Under the pieces are notes generated by a model. That model saw only the letters and a program-made list of their open reading frames with translations. It did not search any database and was not told the DNA's origin. From contig NZ_JAJAFR010000002.1 of assembly GCF_020734105.1 (NCBI RefSeq), forward strand, positions 434,001 to 498,000: a stretch of DNA of 64,000 nt. Reading direction: 5' to 3'. The DNA is from Alkalihalobacillus deserti. Lineage in GTDB: Bacteria > Bacillota > Bacilli > Bacillales > Bacillaceae_D. Of this stretch, positions 28,719 to 38,517 are shown one piece after another; positions within the stretch are counted from its first letter, which is position 1; each line of letters begins with the position of its first letter. The position numbers and the translations under genes are program-made.

Positions 28719-29177
28719 ATGATGAGACATTACGAGTTGTATATTGTTGAAGAAGATGTTGCTCGTCAATACTACGGACAGGAATCCAAGTTATTTTATT
28801 TATTTCTTGAACACGAAAAGGCAAGAGGGTCGCAGAAGGAAATTTTACGAAAACAAATTGAATATATATCTAAGCCGATCCCGTCCCTATTAATACAACA
28901 AAAGTTTAAACAAGACCTTATGAAAATCGATGGATATAGAAAGAAGAAAAATACTCATGTAATAGAGATTGCTGAACGAGATTCTAAAGCAGAGCTTGTC
29001 ATTGGGGCGGATGCACTATATTTAACAGCAGAAGGTACATTTGAAGTAGAGACGTTGTTTTTTGAAATTTTGAGAAAATGTGAACCTGCATTTTTTGCTT
29101 TTTCAATAGAAGAGCATCGTTACGGTTGGTTAAAACCATTGAAACAGGAGGATTTCCTTCGAACGAACCCTGTTTAA
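28719..29177 (+). CDS. sirA: Sporulation inhibitor of replication SirA
   Basis: SirA binds domain I of DnaA and blocks new rounds of replication once sporulation begins. The 152-residue product has the family patterns RHYELYIVEEDVARQYYGQE at the N-terminus, IEYISKPIPSLLIQQ in the middle and HRYGWLKPLKQEDF at the end. Located between tkt and yneF as in B. subtilis (yneE). Two adjacent ATGs (28719 and 28722) follow GAGAGGGTG. A Spo0A box and a TATAAT box lie upstream. Confidence 0.92.
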   Translation: MMRHYELYIVEEDVARQYYGQESKLFYLFLEHEKARGSQKEILRKQIEYISKPIPSLLIQQKFKQDLMKIDGYRKKKNTHVIEIAERDSKAELVIGADALYLTAEGTFEVETLFFEILRKCEPAFFAFSIEEHRYGWLKPLKQEDFLRTNPV

Positions 29178-29302
29178 CTTAGGTTTAGGATGATATTTTT
29201 CTGAAGTGCTTTTAAATCCCTTGTCATTAAGATATAATAGATAAGGTTGATTCGGGTATTAACCCGACAGGTTTAGATAGCACGAAGGAGGACGTTGGAC
29301 TT

Positions 29303-29518
29303 ATGTGGATTCATATTATTGGGTATACACTAGCTGTTGCAGCTGGCATTGCAATTGGCTTCTTTATAGCACGTAAGACGATGATGTCTTATTTGAAAAA
29401 GAACCCACCATTTAATGAACAGATGCTTCGCGTCATGATGATGCAAATGGGGCAAAACCCATCACAGAAGAAAATCAATCAAATGATGAAAGCTATGCAG
29501 AAACAACAATCTAAATAG
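29303..29518 (+). CDS. yneF: YneF, UPF0154 membrane protein
   Basis: A 71-residue protein with one N-terminal transmembrane segment ([20 protein letters not shown]) and the family motif [20 protein letters not shown] followed by [13 protein letters not shown]. It is conserved in Firmicutes; its function is unknown. Start after AAGGAGGACG. Confidence 0.95.
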   Translation: MWIHIIGYTLAVAAGIAIGFFIARKTMMSYLKKNPPFNEQMLRVMMMQMGQNPSQKKINQMMKAMQKQQSK

Positions 29519-29531
29519 TTTGAATGGACAA

Positions 29532-29556
29532 GCACCTCTTATTTGAGGTGTTTTTC
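29532..29556 (+). terminator. Terminator of yneF
   Basis: CACCTC pairs with GAGGTG around a 6-nt AT loop and is followed by TTTTTC. Confidence 0.75.
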
Positions 29557-29594
29557 TGCTTTAAAATAAAGGATGTTTATAAGGGGATTATAAT

Positions 29595-30656
29595 GTGACG
29601 GTTCAAGTGAAGCAAATTACAATAGAAGAATTACGCTATGAGGAAGACTTGTATATTGATGTACGTTCACCAGGTGAATTTGCTGAGTATCGTCTACCAA
29701 ATGCGATTAATATTCCTTTGTTCACAGACGAGGAAAGAGCAAAAATCGGAGCAACGTACAAGCAAAAAAGTCGTGATGAAGCAATTGAATTGGGTTTATC
29801 GATATATGCTCCGAAACTCGAAGCTTTTTTCAAGAGACTAAAGGGATTACAAGGAGAAATGCCGAATAGACGTATGGTTGTCTATTGTTGGCGAGGTGGA
29901 ATGCGTAGTAAAACGGTAGCTGGTACCGTTGGGTTACTTGGGGTGAAGTGTTACCAACTAGAAGGTGGAGTTCGAGCATTTAGAAAGGTAGTGCAAGAAA
30001 GTTTAGAACGAGAAGCAATCAAAAAGAAAGACTACCTTGTTGTAGCTGGTCATACCGGTTCTCGAAAAACAGAGATTCTTCAGATTTTACAAGAACGAGG
30101 TTACCCAGTTGTTGATTTAGAAGAGTTAGCGGGTCATAGAGGGTCAGTGTTTGGACATATTGGTGTGAGTCCAAACAGTCAAAAACAATTCGAGTATTTA
30201 TTAGTAAAGCGACTAGAGGAGATTGGGAATTCTCCGTATTTAATTATTGAAGGTGAAAGCAAACGACTTGGGCGTGTTGTGATCCCTGATTTTATATTAA
30301 AAGGGAAAGAGAATGGAGAGAGAATTGAACTGACTTATCCTTTTTGGTCTAGGGTTGAACACATTTATCAAACGTATCAACCGCAAATTTATAAAGAAAA
30401 AATACAAGAAGCAATCGGAAAAATTAGTAAGTATCTAACTCATGATCTTAGAAATGAAATAATAGTTCTTCAAGAGCAAGGTAAATATAAACAGATATTT
30501 GCAAAGCTTTTGGAAGAGTATTACGACCCAAGGTATGCGTATACGTTTGATGCTTATAAATCAAGTGCATCTCAAATAGAATTTGAAGAGTTAGACGAAG
30601 GTGTTGAAAAATTAATTTCTTATATTGAGGAGTTTTGTTTGAAGATAGGAAACTAA
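29595..30656 (+). CDS. mnmH: tRNA 2-selenouridine/geranyl-2-thiouridine synthase MnmH (SelU)
   Basis: A rhodanese-like domain (about residues 5-135) is fused to a P-loop domain, the MnmH/YbbB arrangement that converts 2-thiouridine at tRNA position 34 via geranylation to 2-selenouridine. The catalytic Cys is in VVYCWRGGMRSKT near residue 97. The P-loop reads AGHTGSRKTEIL near residue 152, with Arg (CGA) where the Walker A Gly is expected. VVDLEELAGHRGSVFGHIG follows. Starts with GTG after AAGGGGATT. No selD or selenocysteine genes are visible nearby, so geranylation alone is possible. Confidence 0.88.
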   Translation: MTVQVKQITIEELRYEEDLYIDVRSPGEFAEYRLPNAINIPLFTDEERAKIGATYKQKSRDEAIELGLSIYAPKLEAFFKRLKGLQGEMPNRRMVVYCWRGGMRSKTVAGTVGLLGVKCYQLEGGVRAFRKVVQESLEREAIKKKDYLVVAGHTGSRKTEILQILQERGYPVVDLEELAGHRGSVFGHIGVSPNSQKQFEYLLVKRLEEIGNSPYLIIEGESKRLGRVVIPDFILKGKENGERIELTYPFWSRVEHIYQTYQPQIYKEKIQEAIGKISKYLTHDLRNEIIVLQEQGKYKQIFAKLLEEYYDPRYAYTFDAYKSSASQIEFEELDEGVEKLISYIEEFCLKIGN

Positions 30657-30693
30657 TAGATATTACTGTCTTAAGAAGGGTGTTTTATATAGC

Positions 30694-32457
30694 GTGAAAG
30701 TATTTAAAGATCTTTGGTGGTATTTCAAACAAGAAAAATTGGCTTATGGGATAGGAATCATTATTTTAGCGTTTGTTTCGTTGTTTACTCTTGTTCCTCC
30801 GTTAGTTGTCGGGGTTATTGTTGACCACATCGTTGAAGAAACATTAACAGGAAATCTTCTTCTGTTGTGGATTGGCGTTTTACTTGTCATTGGTTTACTG
30901 ACGTATGGACTTAGATATGTTTGGCGAATCCTGATATTTGGAGCTTCCATTCGTTTAGCTCGTTTGCTCAGGAATCAGTTGTATGAACATTTTACGAATA
31001 TGTCTCATCGCTTCTACCAACGTCACCGGACAGGCGATCTTATGGCGCATGCCACCAATGATATCCGTGCCGTACAAATGACGGCAGGACAAGGGGTTTT
31101 AACATTAGTTGATTCTCTTACAATGGGAGGATTTGTTATTATAACGATGGCTGCTACAATTAGTTGGCAGCTTACTTTAATTTGTTTAATTCCAATGCCA
31201 TTTATGGCGTATCTGACTAGCTATTATGGAACGCTTTTACATGCTCGTTTTCATCATGCACAATCTGCCTTTTCAGAGTTGAATGATAACGTTCAAGAAA
31301 GTGTGACAGGAGTGAGAGTGGCGAAAACGTTCGGCCAAGAAGAAGATGAAGTAAAACGATTTAAAGCCAAGTCTAAGGAGGTTGTTAATAAAAACGTGGC
31401 AGTTGCGAAGATAGATGCCTTGTTTGATCCGACAATCTCTTTAATTGTTGGAATGTCTTATTTCTTAGCCGTTGTTTTCGGAGCCAGATTCTTTATTGCT
31501 GGTGATTTAACTTTAGGACAATTAACCAGCTTTACTCTTTATTTAGGCTTGCTTATCTGGCCTATGCTTGCGTTTGGTTGGTTATTTAATATTGTTGAGA
31601 GAGGACGTGCTTCCTACGACCGTATATCTTCCTTGCTTTCGGTAAAACAAGATATCACAGATAATAAAGCAGCGAGTGATCAGCCGGTAACAGGTGATCT
31701 TCAAGTAACCATTAATCAATTTTCTTACCCTGGTAGTGAAGAGCATGCGCTTTTAAACATTGATTTTACTTTGGAAGAAGGGAGAACCCTTGGTATTGTT
31801 GGGAAGACAGGAAGTGGAAAATCAACATTAATACGTTTGTTGCAACGAGAATATGACATAGAGGACGGTATGATTTCTATTGGAGACCTGAAATTAAATC
31901 AGTATCGTCTTGATGATTTGAAGGCTACTTTTGGGAATGTACCTCAAGACCATTTTCTCTTTTCAGCGACTATTGCTGATAATGTTGCGTTCGCAAAGCC
32001 AGCAGCAACGATAAGTGAAATTACCCAGAGTTGTAAGTTGGCGAGTATTCATGAAGATATTCTTTCATTTAAGGATGGATATGAGACTCTAGTTGGTGAG
32101 CGCGGTGTTACATTATCAGGCGGACAAAAACAAAGAATATCGATTGCGAGGGCTATTCTACCTGAACCGAATGTGCTAATACTTGATGACTCGCTCTCAG
32201 CCGTAGATGCTAAAACAGAAGAGCAAATTCTAAAATCTCTTCGAAGAAACAGAACAGGTAAAACAACAATCATTACAGCCCATCGCTTAAGTGCAATTAA
32301 GCATGCAGATTTGATCCTTGTTTTAGATAAGGGAAAAGTCATACAACGCGGAACTCATGTAGAATTAATGAAAGAGAATGGCTGGTATCGGAAAATGTAT
32401 GAGCGTCAGCAACTTGAAGAGCTTGTTGAAAAAGGAGGACAGCAAGATGAAACATAA
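30694..32457 (+). CDS. ABC exporter half-transporter, YheI/BmrC-like
   Basis: A 587-residue fused membrane and ATPase protein: six transmembrane helices in residues 15-300 and a nucleotide-binding domain from about 340. Walker A is GKTGSGKST and the signature LSGGQKQRISIARA. Walker B (VLILDDSLSAVD) has Asp in place of the catalytic Glu, so this half has a degenerate ATPase site. That is the hallmark of the BmrC side of heterodimeric multidrug exporters. It starts with GTG. The last 11 bp overlap the partner gene, a sign of coupled translation. The substrate is not readable. Confidence 0.9.
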   Translation: MKVFKDLWWYFKQEKLAYGIGIIILAFVSLFTLVPPLVVGVIVDHIVEETLTGNLLLLWIGVLLVIGLLTYGLRYVWRILIFGASIRLARLLRNQLYEHFTNMSHRFYQRHRTGDLMAHATNDIRAVQMTAGQGVLTLVDSLTMGGFVIITMAATISWQLTLICLIPMPFMAYLTSYYGTLLHARFHHAQSAFSELNDNVQESVTGVRVAKTFGQEEDEVKRFKAKSKEVVNKNVAVAKIDALFDPTISLIVGMSYFLAVVFGARFFIAGDLTLGQLTSFTLYLGLLIWPMLAFGWLFNIVERGRASYDRISSLLSVKQDITDNKAASDQPVTGDLQVTINQFSYPGSEEHALLNIDFTLEEGRTLGIVGKTGSGKSTLIRLLQREYDIEDGMISIGDLKLNQYRLDDLKATFGNVPQDHFLFSATIADNVAFAKPAATISEITQSCKLASIHEDILSFKDGYETLVGERGVTLSGGQKQRISIARAILPEPNVLILDDSLSAVDAKTEEQILKSLRRNRTGKTTIITAHRLSAIKHADLILVLDKGKVIQRGTHVELMKENGWYRKMYERQQLEELVEKGGQQDET

Positions 32458-34234
32458 GGATCAAATTTTAACAAGCAAGGAGCAACAAATGATATTATGG
32501 CGACTACTCGGTTATGCGAAGAACCATAAAAAGTCGCTTGCCTTTGCTTTTATCTTGCTATTATTTGCAACAGCTGCTGAGCTTTTTGGTCCTATACTAG
32601 TTAAGATCTTTATAGATGATTATTTAACTCCAAGAGAATTTCCATTTGAACCATTGCTTTGGTTAGGGATTCTTTATGCTGTGTTGCATATTTCGTCAGT
32701 TTTTATTAATTACTTCCAGGCATTTATGTTTCAGTCGATCTCATTAAAAATTGTCCAAGAATTGCGTGTCGATGTTTTTTCTAATGTTGAGCGACAAGGG
32801 TTGAAATTTTTCGATAAAACTCCGGCGGGTGCTCTTATCTCGAGAATCACAAATGATACAGAATCAATTAAAGAATTTTACTTAACCGTACTTGCTAACT
32901 TTGTCCAGAATATTTTATTTCTGCTTGGAATTTTTATTGCGATGTTTTACTTAAATCCAATACTTGCTCTTTTTTGTATAGTACTACTACCGATTATTTT
33001 TGGTTTGATGCAGCTTTATCGCCGGATAAGCTCGCGTTTATATGCGGATATGAGTGAGAAGTTAAGCTTATTAAATGCCAAAATGAATGAAACGATACAA
33101 GGGATGGCCATTGTTCAGATGTTTCGTCAAGAGCGTAGGCTTAGGAAAGAGTTTAGTGATGTGAATGAGCAGCACTTTCAAGCTGGTATGAAAACCATGA
33201 AGCTAGATGGTCTCTTGCTTAGACCAGCAGTTGACTTAATTTCCATCTTGGCCCTTATTTTGGTTTTAAGCTTTTTTGGAGTGACATCCTTTATAAGTCC
33301 TGTTGAAATAGGGGTGTTATACGCTTTTGTTAACTATTTAGATCGCTTTTTTGAACCTGTTAATCAAATGATGATGCGGTTGTCTTTATTTCAACAAGCG
33401 ATTGTCTCTGGTGGGCGAGTGTTTAAGCTAATGGATCATAAAGAATTTGCTCCTGTTCAAGCAGGTTTAATATCTCCTTCGATTAAGAATGGTGATATTG
33501 AATTCAAAAATGTTTCATTCTCATATGACGGAGAATCAGATGTCTTAAAAAATATTTCCTTTACCGTTAAAAAGGGTGAAACGGTTGCTTTAGTTGGCCA
33601 TACAGGGAGTGGAAAAAGTTCAATTATAAATGTCTTAATGAGATTTTATCCATTAGAACGAGGAGAAATATTTATTGATGGCCAACCACTAACCGAATAC
33701 GCTAATACTGAGCTAAGGGAAAATATAGGTCTCGTCCTACAAGATCCATTCCTTTATACAGGAACAATAACGAGTAACATCAGATTGTATCGGGGCCAAT
33801 TGACTGACAGCCAGATTAAAGAAGCAGCCGAATTTGTGAGAGCAAATGAATTTATTGAAAGATTACCTGGAGGATATGTGGCAGAAGTGACGGAGCGGGG
33901 TTCTACATTATCTAGTGGACAAAGACAACTGTTATCGTTTGCTAGGACAATGGCAACCAATCCGAAAATTCTTATCTTAGATGAAGCAACAGCAAATGTC
34001 GATACAGAAACAGAAGAGGCCATTCAAGATGCACTAAAACGGATGCAAAAAGGACGTACGACGATTGCAGTCGCTCACAGACTATCAACCATTAAAGAGG
34101 CTAATCAAATTATTGTCCTTCACAAGGGAGAAATTGTCGAACGAGGCAATCATCAAGAGCTACTTAAGCAAAATGGACTCTATCACAAGATGTATTTGTT
34201 ACAAAAAGGATCAGAACTTGAATCTACCAAATAA
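32447..34234 (+). CDS. ABC exporter half-transporter, YheH/BmrD-like
   Basis: The partner of the preceding half-transporter, 595 residues, with six transmembrane helices and an ATPase domain. Walker A GHTGSGKSS, signature LSSGQRQLLSFART and Walker B ILILDEATANVD with the canonical catalytic Glu. The two genes therefore encode a heterodimer with one consensus and one degenerate site, as in BmrCD. The open frame begins upstream at 32378 inside the first gene; AAAGGAGGACAGC before the ATG at 32447 fixes the start. Confidence 0.9.
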   Translation: MKHKDQILTSKEQQMILWRLLGYAKNHKKSLAFAFILLLFATAAELFGPILVKIFIDDYLTPREFPFEPLLWLGILYAVLHISSVFINYFQAFMFQSISLKIVQELRVDVFSNVERQGLKFFDKTPAGALISRITNDTESIKEFYLTVLANFVQNILFLLGIFIAMFYLNPILALFCIVLLPIIFGLMQLYRRISSRLYADMSEKLSLLNAKMNETIQGMAIVQMFRQERRLRKEFSDVNEQHFQAGMKTMKLDGLLLRPAVDLISILALILVLSFFGVTSFISPVEIGVLYAFVNYLDRFFEPVNQMMMRLSLFQQAIVSGGRVFKLMDHKEFAPVQAGLISPSIKNGDIEFKNVSFSYDGESDVLKNISFTVKKGETVALVGHTGSGKSSIINVLMRFYPLERGEIFIDGQPLTEYANTELRENIGLVLQDPFLYTGTITSNIRLYRGQLTDSQIKEAAEFVRANEFIERLPGGYVAEVTERGSTLSSGQRQLLSFARTMATNPKILILDEATANVDTETEEAIQDALKRMQKGRTTIAVAHRLSTIKEANQIIVLHKGEIVERGNHQELLKQNGLYHKMYLLQKGSELESTK

Positions 34235-34237
34235 AAA

Positions 34238-34276
34238 AAGAGAGCTATCTTCTATTTTTCAAGGTAGTTCTCTTAT
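34238..34276 (+). terminator. Terminator of the ABC exporter operon
   Basis: AAGAGAGCTATCTT pairs with AAGGTAGTTCTCTT (G-U pairs included) around a 9-nt loop. The T tract after the stem is short. Confidence 0.6.
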
Positions 34277-34583
34277 CCATTAATTGATTTAATAATACAT
34301 CTAGTTTATAGACTAACGACTTAGACCACATCGGAAGAATGCTTTTTGACAAAGCTCATTTTTCATTCCGTTTATTTTCTATGGTGGTAAGTATCGCTCG
34401 ATCCTAGAGAATCCTCCTTCTCCAAACTGGAATAGTTATACAATTTATCTTACTTAAGGAAATGCGAGAGTGGACTCTGCTTGAAAATGGTTCATTTGCG
34501 TTTAATTTATTGAAACAGGACAAGCTTTCATGTATCTTTAAGAGACAACAACTTCACCGCGAATAGAGAAAGGGGTGAACAGC

Positions 34584-35090
34584 TTGGATGACATCTATAT
34601 ATGGATGACTACAATAGGAGCTGTGGTAATGGCATCGCTAGCCATGATCATTCGATTGAGAGCGACTAAGAAGCCCGTTTCAGTTAAGAAAATTATTATA
34701 CCGCCACTTGCCATGTCAACTGGATTCTTAATGTTCTTATACGAACCAGCTAGGCCAGCTTTTCTACAAATTATAGAAGCTATTACTGTAGGAATAATTT
34801 TTTCTATCTTATTAATTAAAACGTCAAAGTTTGAAATAAGAGATCAACAAATTTATTTAAAAAGATCGAAAGCATTTGCATTTATTCTAATCGGGTTGTT
34901 ACTTTTACGAATCGTATTTAAGTTGTTAATTGGGGATTCAATAAATGTTGAAGAACTTGCTGGTATGTTCTTTCTTTTAGCGTATGGTATGATTTTACCT
35001 TGGCGAATCTCGATGTATGTAAACTACCGGAAAGTTGAGAAAGACCTTGAAAAACATGTTAAAGCTAATGCTGTCTTTGTACAACCCTAA
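34584..35090 (+). CDS. ccdC: CcdC family membrane protein (YneJ-like)
   Basis: A 168-residue protein with five predicted transmembrane segments. Typical CcdC features are the first helix (IYIWMTTIGAVVMASLAMI), RATKKPV, IIPPLAMSTGFLMFLYEPAR and the MILPWRISMYVNYRK end. In B. subtilis ccdC follows ccdA and is linked to cytochrome c maturation, though it is not essential for it. ccdA is not present here. An upstream GTG (34575) lies within AAAGGGGTGA; the TTG at 34584 is better spaced. Confidence 0.85.
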   Translation: MDDIYIWMTTIGAVVMASLAMIIRLRATKKPVSVKKIIIPPLAMSTGFLMFLYEPARPAFLQIIEAITVGIIFSILLIKTSKFEIRDQQIYLKRSKAFAFILIGLLLLRIVFKLLIGDSINVEELAGMFFLLAYGMILPWRISMYVNYRKVEKDLEKHVKANAVFVQP

Positions 35091-35167
35091 GTGTATCTTA
35101 AACATCTTGTGTCTATTACAAGTAATATTCATACATAATAGGTCGGCTGAAAGTAAGACAGGAAGAT

Positions 35168-35198
35168 AAAAAGCCGCTAGGACTCCTAGTGGCTTTTT
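35168..35198. terminator. Bidirectional terminator between ccdC and yneK
   Basis: AAAAAGCCGCTAGGA and TCCTAGTGGCTTTTT form a 15-bp stem with A and T runs on the two sides, between convergent genes. Confidence 0.85.
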
Positions 35199-35212
35199 AC
35201 CTTTTAACCTTT

Positions 35213-35644
35213 TCAAGAGGATTCTAATAAATCTTGATAAGGCTTCATATCAATATTCTTTTCTCTAAGCTTCTTCTTGAGAAATTTATGATCGCGTTTA
35301 GGTGTAGCTAGAATATACCCTCGAATAATATACTCTAATGTGAGATCATTAATTTGATCTTCTAAAGCTAGTTCACCAATTTTACCAGCTATTTTACCTT
35401 TTGCTACATCACGGAATAATTCTGGGACAGGTTCAACTAAATCGTTTAAAAGCTGGCGCTGCTCATCTTTCCATAAGTGCAGTGTTTTTTCGATGTAATA
35501 ATCTTGCCAGTCGAGAATGGACTTTCCATCTTCTTTGGGAAACCTTTTTAAGAATTTCCGAAACATAAAATAGCCACCAATAAACATAATTGTTATTAAA
35601 AAAATCGTCCATAAGACAATAAACCACATAAACCAAGTAGGCAT
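35213..35644 (-). CDS. yneK: YneK, DUF2621 family protein
   Basis: A 143-residue protein anchored by one N-terminal transmembrane helix (FMWFIVLWTIFLITIMFIGG) with a cytosolic helical domain containing SILDWQDYYIEKTLHLW and VAKGKIAGKIGELAL. It matches the DUF2621/YneK family, also located near yneF and ccdC in B. subtilis. Function unknown. The start is the ATG at 35644 after GAGGTGAAG, not the GTG contained in that site. Confidence 0.85.
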   Translation of the reverse strand: MPTWFMWFIVLWTIFLITIMFIGGYFMFRKFLKRFPKEDGKSILDWQDYYIEKTLHLWKDEQRQLLNDLVEPVPELFRDVAKGKIAGKIGELALEDQINDLTLEYIIRGYILATPKRDHKFLKKKLREKNIDMKPYQDLLESS

Positions 35645-35771
35645 AATCTTCACCTCAGATTTTATTCATTCCTATCCTACCATAAAAAACAGCAGCCTGC
35701 TAATAGAATAGTCCAAGAATGATTCCATAAATAGAGTTGGAATGGTAAGATTAATAGCTGAGGTGATAATA

Positions 35772-36191
35772 ATGATTTATTTAATTAGTTATGCTTTTCA
35801 CATGCTTGTTGCGGTCTTATTCTTTTTACTTATTCCGTTTCCATTTTTGATGAAAGGGAGTTTGTTAGACGAGCATGGAAGGTTTCAGCTTTTGTTAAAA
35901 ATCTACAAACGAATTATTTGGGCTGCACATGGTGGAGTGGTGGTGGCTATTGTTTCAGGGATTTTAATGACGACAAACTGGTTTACAGTTTGGTTTATGA
36001 TCGTTACGCTTATTTGGCTTGCGATCAGTGCCTTTTTGGGTATGTCAGCTAAAATGGTAAGAGTAATTCTTGAAAAAATGGAAGTGAATCAAGCGGCAGA
36101 AGACGAAATAGCTAAGTTAAGACTGTATAGTTTCATACTTATGATTGCAATTTTGTCGATGTTTTTAATGAAAATAGTTGTCTATTTGTAG
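35772..36191 (+). CDS. Four-helix membrane protein, unknown
   Basis: A 139-residue hydrophobic protein with four transmembrane segments (ISYAFHMLVAVLFFLLIPF; WAAHGGVVVAIVSGILM; WFMIVTLIWLAISAFLGM; YSFILMIAILSMFLMKIVV). His residues lie in helices 1 and 2 (AFHM, AAHGG), so haem or metal binding is conceivable but not shown. Start at 35772 after GAGGTGATAAT; a longer frame upstream lacks a ribosome site. I do not recognise a named family. It precedes ald by 138 bp and may have its own promoter. Confidence 0.7.
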   Translation: MIYLISYAFHMLVAVLFFLLIPFPFLMKGSLLDEHGRFQLLLKIYKRIIWAAHGGVVVAIVSGILMTTNWFTVWFMIVTLIWLAISAFLGMSAKMVRVILEKMEVNQAAEDEIAKLRLYSFILMIAILSMFLMKIVVYL

Positions 36192-36329
36192 GTTGGTGGT
36201 AATAAATGGTAATTAATTTGTGGTAATGTACAAATGGATGAATAAACGTTTTGCAATGTAGACAATGTCAAATTCTCTAAAAATGGCTATACTAACAATA
36301 ACTTAGTTATGATTCGAGGAGGACTTGAT

Positions 36330-37451
36330 ATGTTAATTGGAGTACCTAAAGAAATTAAAAACAATGAAAACCGCGTTGCGATGACACCTGCTAGTGTAAT
36401 GACTCTTGTTCAAGGAGGACACCAAGTCATCATTGAGAAAGATGCTGGGGTAGGGAGTGGATTTGATGACGATGCTTATACACTAGCTGGAGCACAAATA
36501 GAAGCAGATCCTGTAGCTATTTGGGGAAAAGTAGATATGATTATGAAGGTAAAAGAACCACTGCCGTCGGAATATACTTATTTTCGTAAGGGATTAATTT
36601 TATTTACGTACCTACATTTAGCTGCAGAACCAGAACTAGCTAAAGCCTTAGTTGAAAAAGAAGTAACTGCTATCGCTTACGAAACGGTTCAAGTTGGTCG
36701 TACATTACCCCTTCTTACCCCAATGAGTGAAGTGGCAGGACGTATGGCTGCGCAAATTGGAGCACAATTCCTTGAAAAGCCAAAGGGAGGTAGAGGAATT
36801 CTGTTATCTGGCGTACCAGGTGTGAAGCGAGGAAAAGTAACTGTTATTGGTGGAGGAGTAGTAGGAACAAACGCAGCTAAGATTGCAATGGGTTTAGGTG
36901 CAGATGTAACGATTATGGATTTAAGTCCTGATCGCTTGCGTCAATTAGACGATTTGTATGGTACAGATATTCAAACATTGATGTCTAACCCTCTTAATAT
37001 TGCTGAAGCAGTAGTAGATTCTGATTTAGTTATTGGGGCTGTTCTTATCCCAGGAGCAAAGGCACCAAAATTAGTAACGGAAGAAATGATTCAATCGATG
37101 AAGCCAGGATCAGTTGTCGTGGACGTAGCTATTGATCAAGGTGGAATTATTGAGACGGTTGATCGGATTACAACTCATGATGAACCAACGTATACAAAGC
37201 ATGACGTTGTTCACTATGCCGTTGCCAATATGCCAGGAGCCGTTCCTAGAACATCAACAATTGCTTTAACGAACGTAACGATTCCATATGCACTACAAAT
37301 TGCGAATAAAGGCGTTAAAAAGGCATTAGCAGAAAATCCTGCTTTAGAACTTGGCTTGAACACAGCAGCTGGAACAGTCACATATACAGCGGTTGCTAGT
37401 GATCTTGGTTATGAATATGTAACGGCCGCAGAAGTATTAACAAAATTGTAA
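36330..37451 (+). CDS. ald: Alanine dehydrogenase
   Basis: NAD-dependent conversion of L-alanine to pyruvate and ammonia, important for alanine use and sporulation. It starts [20 protein letters not shown]. Substrate-binding Arg and Lys are in NENRV and [11 protein letters not shown], the catalytic His in FTYLHLA, and the NAD Rossmann motif [21 protein letters not shown] near residue 170. At 373 residues it has the family length. GAGGAGGACTTGAT precedes the ATG. Strong terminator downstream. Confidence 0.97.
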   Translation: MLIGVPKEIKNNENRVAMTPASVMTLVQGGHQVIIEKDAGVGSGFDDDAYTLAGAQIEADPVAIWGKVDMIMKVKEPLPSEYTYFRKGLILFTYLHLAAEPELAKALVEKEVTAIAYETVQVGRTLPLLTPMSEVAGRMAAQIGAQFLEKPKGGRGILLSGVPGVKRGKVTVIGGGVVGTNAAKIAMGLGADVTIMDLSPDRLRQLDDLYGTDIQTLMSNPLNIAEAVVDSDLVIGAVLIPGAKAPKLVTEEMIQSMKPGSVVVDVAIDQGGIIETVDRITTHDEPTYTKHDVVHYAVANMPGAVPRTSTIALTNVTIPYALQIANKGVKKALAENPALELGLNTAAGTVTYTAVASDLGYEYVTAAEVLTKL

Positions 37452-37468
37452 ACAACCATTTGTTTTTC

Positions 37469-37509
37469 AAAAAGACTAAATTCGAACTTAATGAATTTAG
37501 TCTTTTTAA
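37469..37509 (+). terminator. Terminator of ald
   Basis: A 15-bp perfect stem (37469-37483 and 37493-37507) with a 9-nt loop and T run. Confidence 0.9.
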
Positions 37510-37920
37510 TACGTTTTTATTCCTTAACCTGTCGATCAAGGAGAGCGTAATATGGTCACGTATAACTCAAATCCCTGTCCACTTAAGGCGTTTTTTAATA
37601 GAAGGCGATAAAGGCGATACTTAGTTGCTTACTGTTTTCCTTTGATCACAAATACATTCTCAGCTTTCTCCATCCCGATTTTTGAGTAGTATCCCATAGC
37701 TCATTATGCTGAGAGGAGAACTAAGCTACACTATCCAATTCCTGAAACACACTTGCAATTTGTTTAAGACTTATTGCTTCATTTACTTTGTATGTAATCA
37801 TAGGAATTCCTCGATATTTTTGATAAAATGGTTGTTGATTAGTCGATGCTGCTATTTAGTTTGCATAGTTATCAATGTTTTATTTTAGTTTGTGTTTCTG
37901 TTATGAAAGGAAGTTTATTG
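37510..37920. other. Intergenic stretch after ald
   Basis: About 410 bp. Only short open frames without ribosome sites are present, and I see no RNA gene or repeat. A promoter for the following small gene should lie here but is not clear. Confidence 0.35.
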
Positions 37921-38115
37921 ATGAATAAAGAAGACATTATAATGATCTTGCAACAACTTCGCAGTAAGGAGATTGAGACTTACCGTGTGTTAAAAAAGGA
38001 TTTCTTAACTTTTTGCGGTGTGTTGCTAAAACAAGAAGATGCCATTGATTTTCGTGGCAATGCACAGCACGGGGGAGAGACTATTTACACATACGAACCA
38101 GGATGGACGAAATAA
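37921..38115 (+). CDS. Small protein of 64 residues, unknown
   Basis: Starts MNKEDIIMILQQLRSKEIET after GAAAGGAAG and ends with the striking polar segment FRGNAQHGGETIYTYEPGWT. The N-terminal half is probably a helix; no membrane segment. I believe similar short proteins occur in other Bacillaceae but cannot name the family. A perfect terminator follows, so it is a single-gene unit. The longer frame upstream (from 37846) has no ribosome site. Confidence 0.65.
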   Translation: MNKEDIIMILQQLRSKEIETYRVLKKDFLTFCGVLLKQEDAIDFRGNAQHGGETIYTYEPGWTK

Positions 38116-38162
38116 AAAGGATAATTCCCGATGTTTCTTCATACAGATAGGTAAATATCTTC

Positions 38163-38203
38163 AAAGCAAGTACCTGTTACATTTAATGGGTACTTGCTTT
38201 TTT
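38163..38203 (+). terminator. Terminator of the 64-residue gene
   Basis: AAAGCAAGTACC pairs with GGTACTTGCTTT around a 14-nt loop and is followed by TTT. Confidence 0.85.
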
Positions 38204-38416
38204 ACTCATATTTGCTGAATAATACCAACTTTAAATCTCAAAATAGAGAAGAAGTTCAGTTCAGCAAAAAAGGAGATTGTCATTCATGTCACTAAATTTT
38301 AGCCGTTTTCTATTATAGTTCAAAATTTAACCTTTCTTATTTTAATTTACTTCTTTCACCTTTTTTCTTTTCCTACATAGGTATATGGTGTAGCAACTCA
38401 AAAAGGAGGTTTTCTC

Positions 38417-38506
38417 ATGTCTCACTTTGCAGGCGCTAGCAGCTTCACTCTAATTGTCGTGCTCTTTATTTTATTAGTGATTGTTGGTTCTGCTTATATC
38501 GCATAA
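38417..38506 (+). CDS. YjcZ family sporulation peptide
   Basis: A 29-residue peptide (MSHFAGASSFTLIVVLFILL, then VIVGSAYIA) behind AAAAAGGAGGT. It is a short polar N-terminus followed by one hydrophobic helix with the FxLIVVLFILLxIVG signature of the YjcZ/CotM-like sporulation peptides, which are typically made during sporulation and associated with spores or membranes. It is too short for most gene finders. A strong terminator lies 11 bp downstream. Confidence 0.85.
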   Translation: MSHFAGASSFTLIVVLFILLVIVGSAYIA

Positions 38507-38517
38507 GTAGATTGAGT

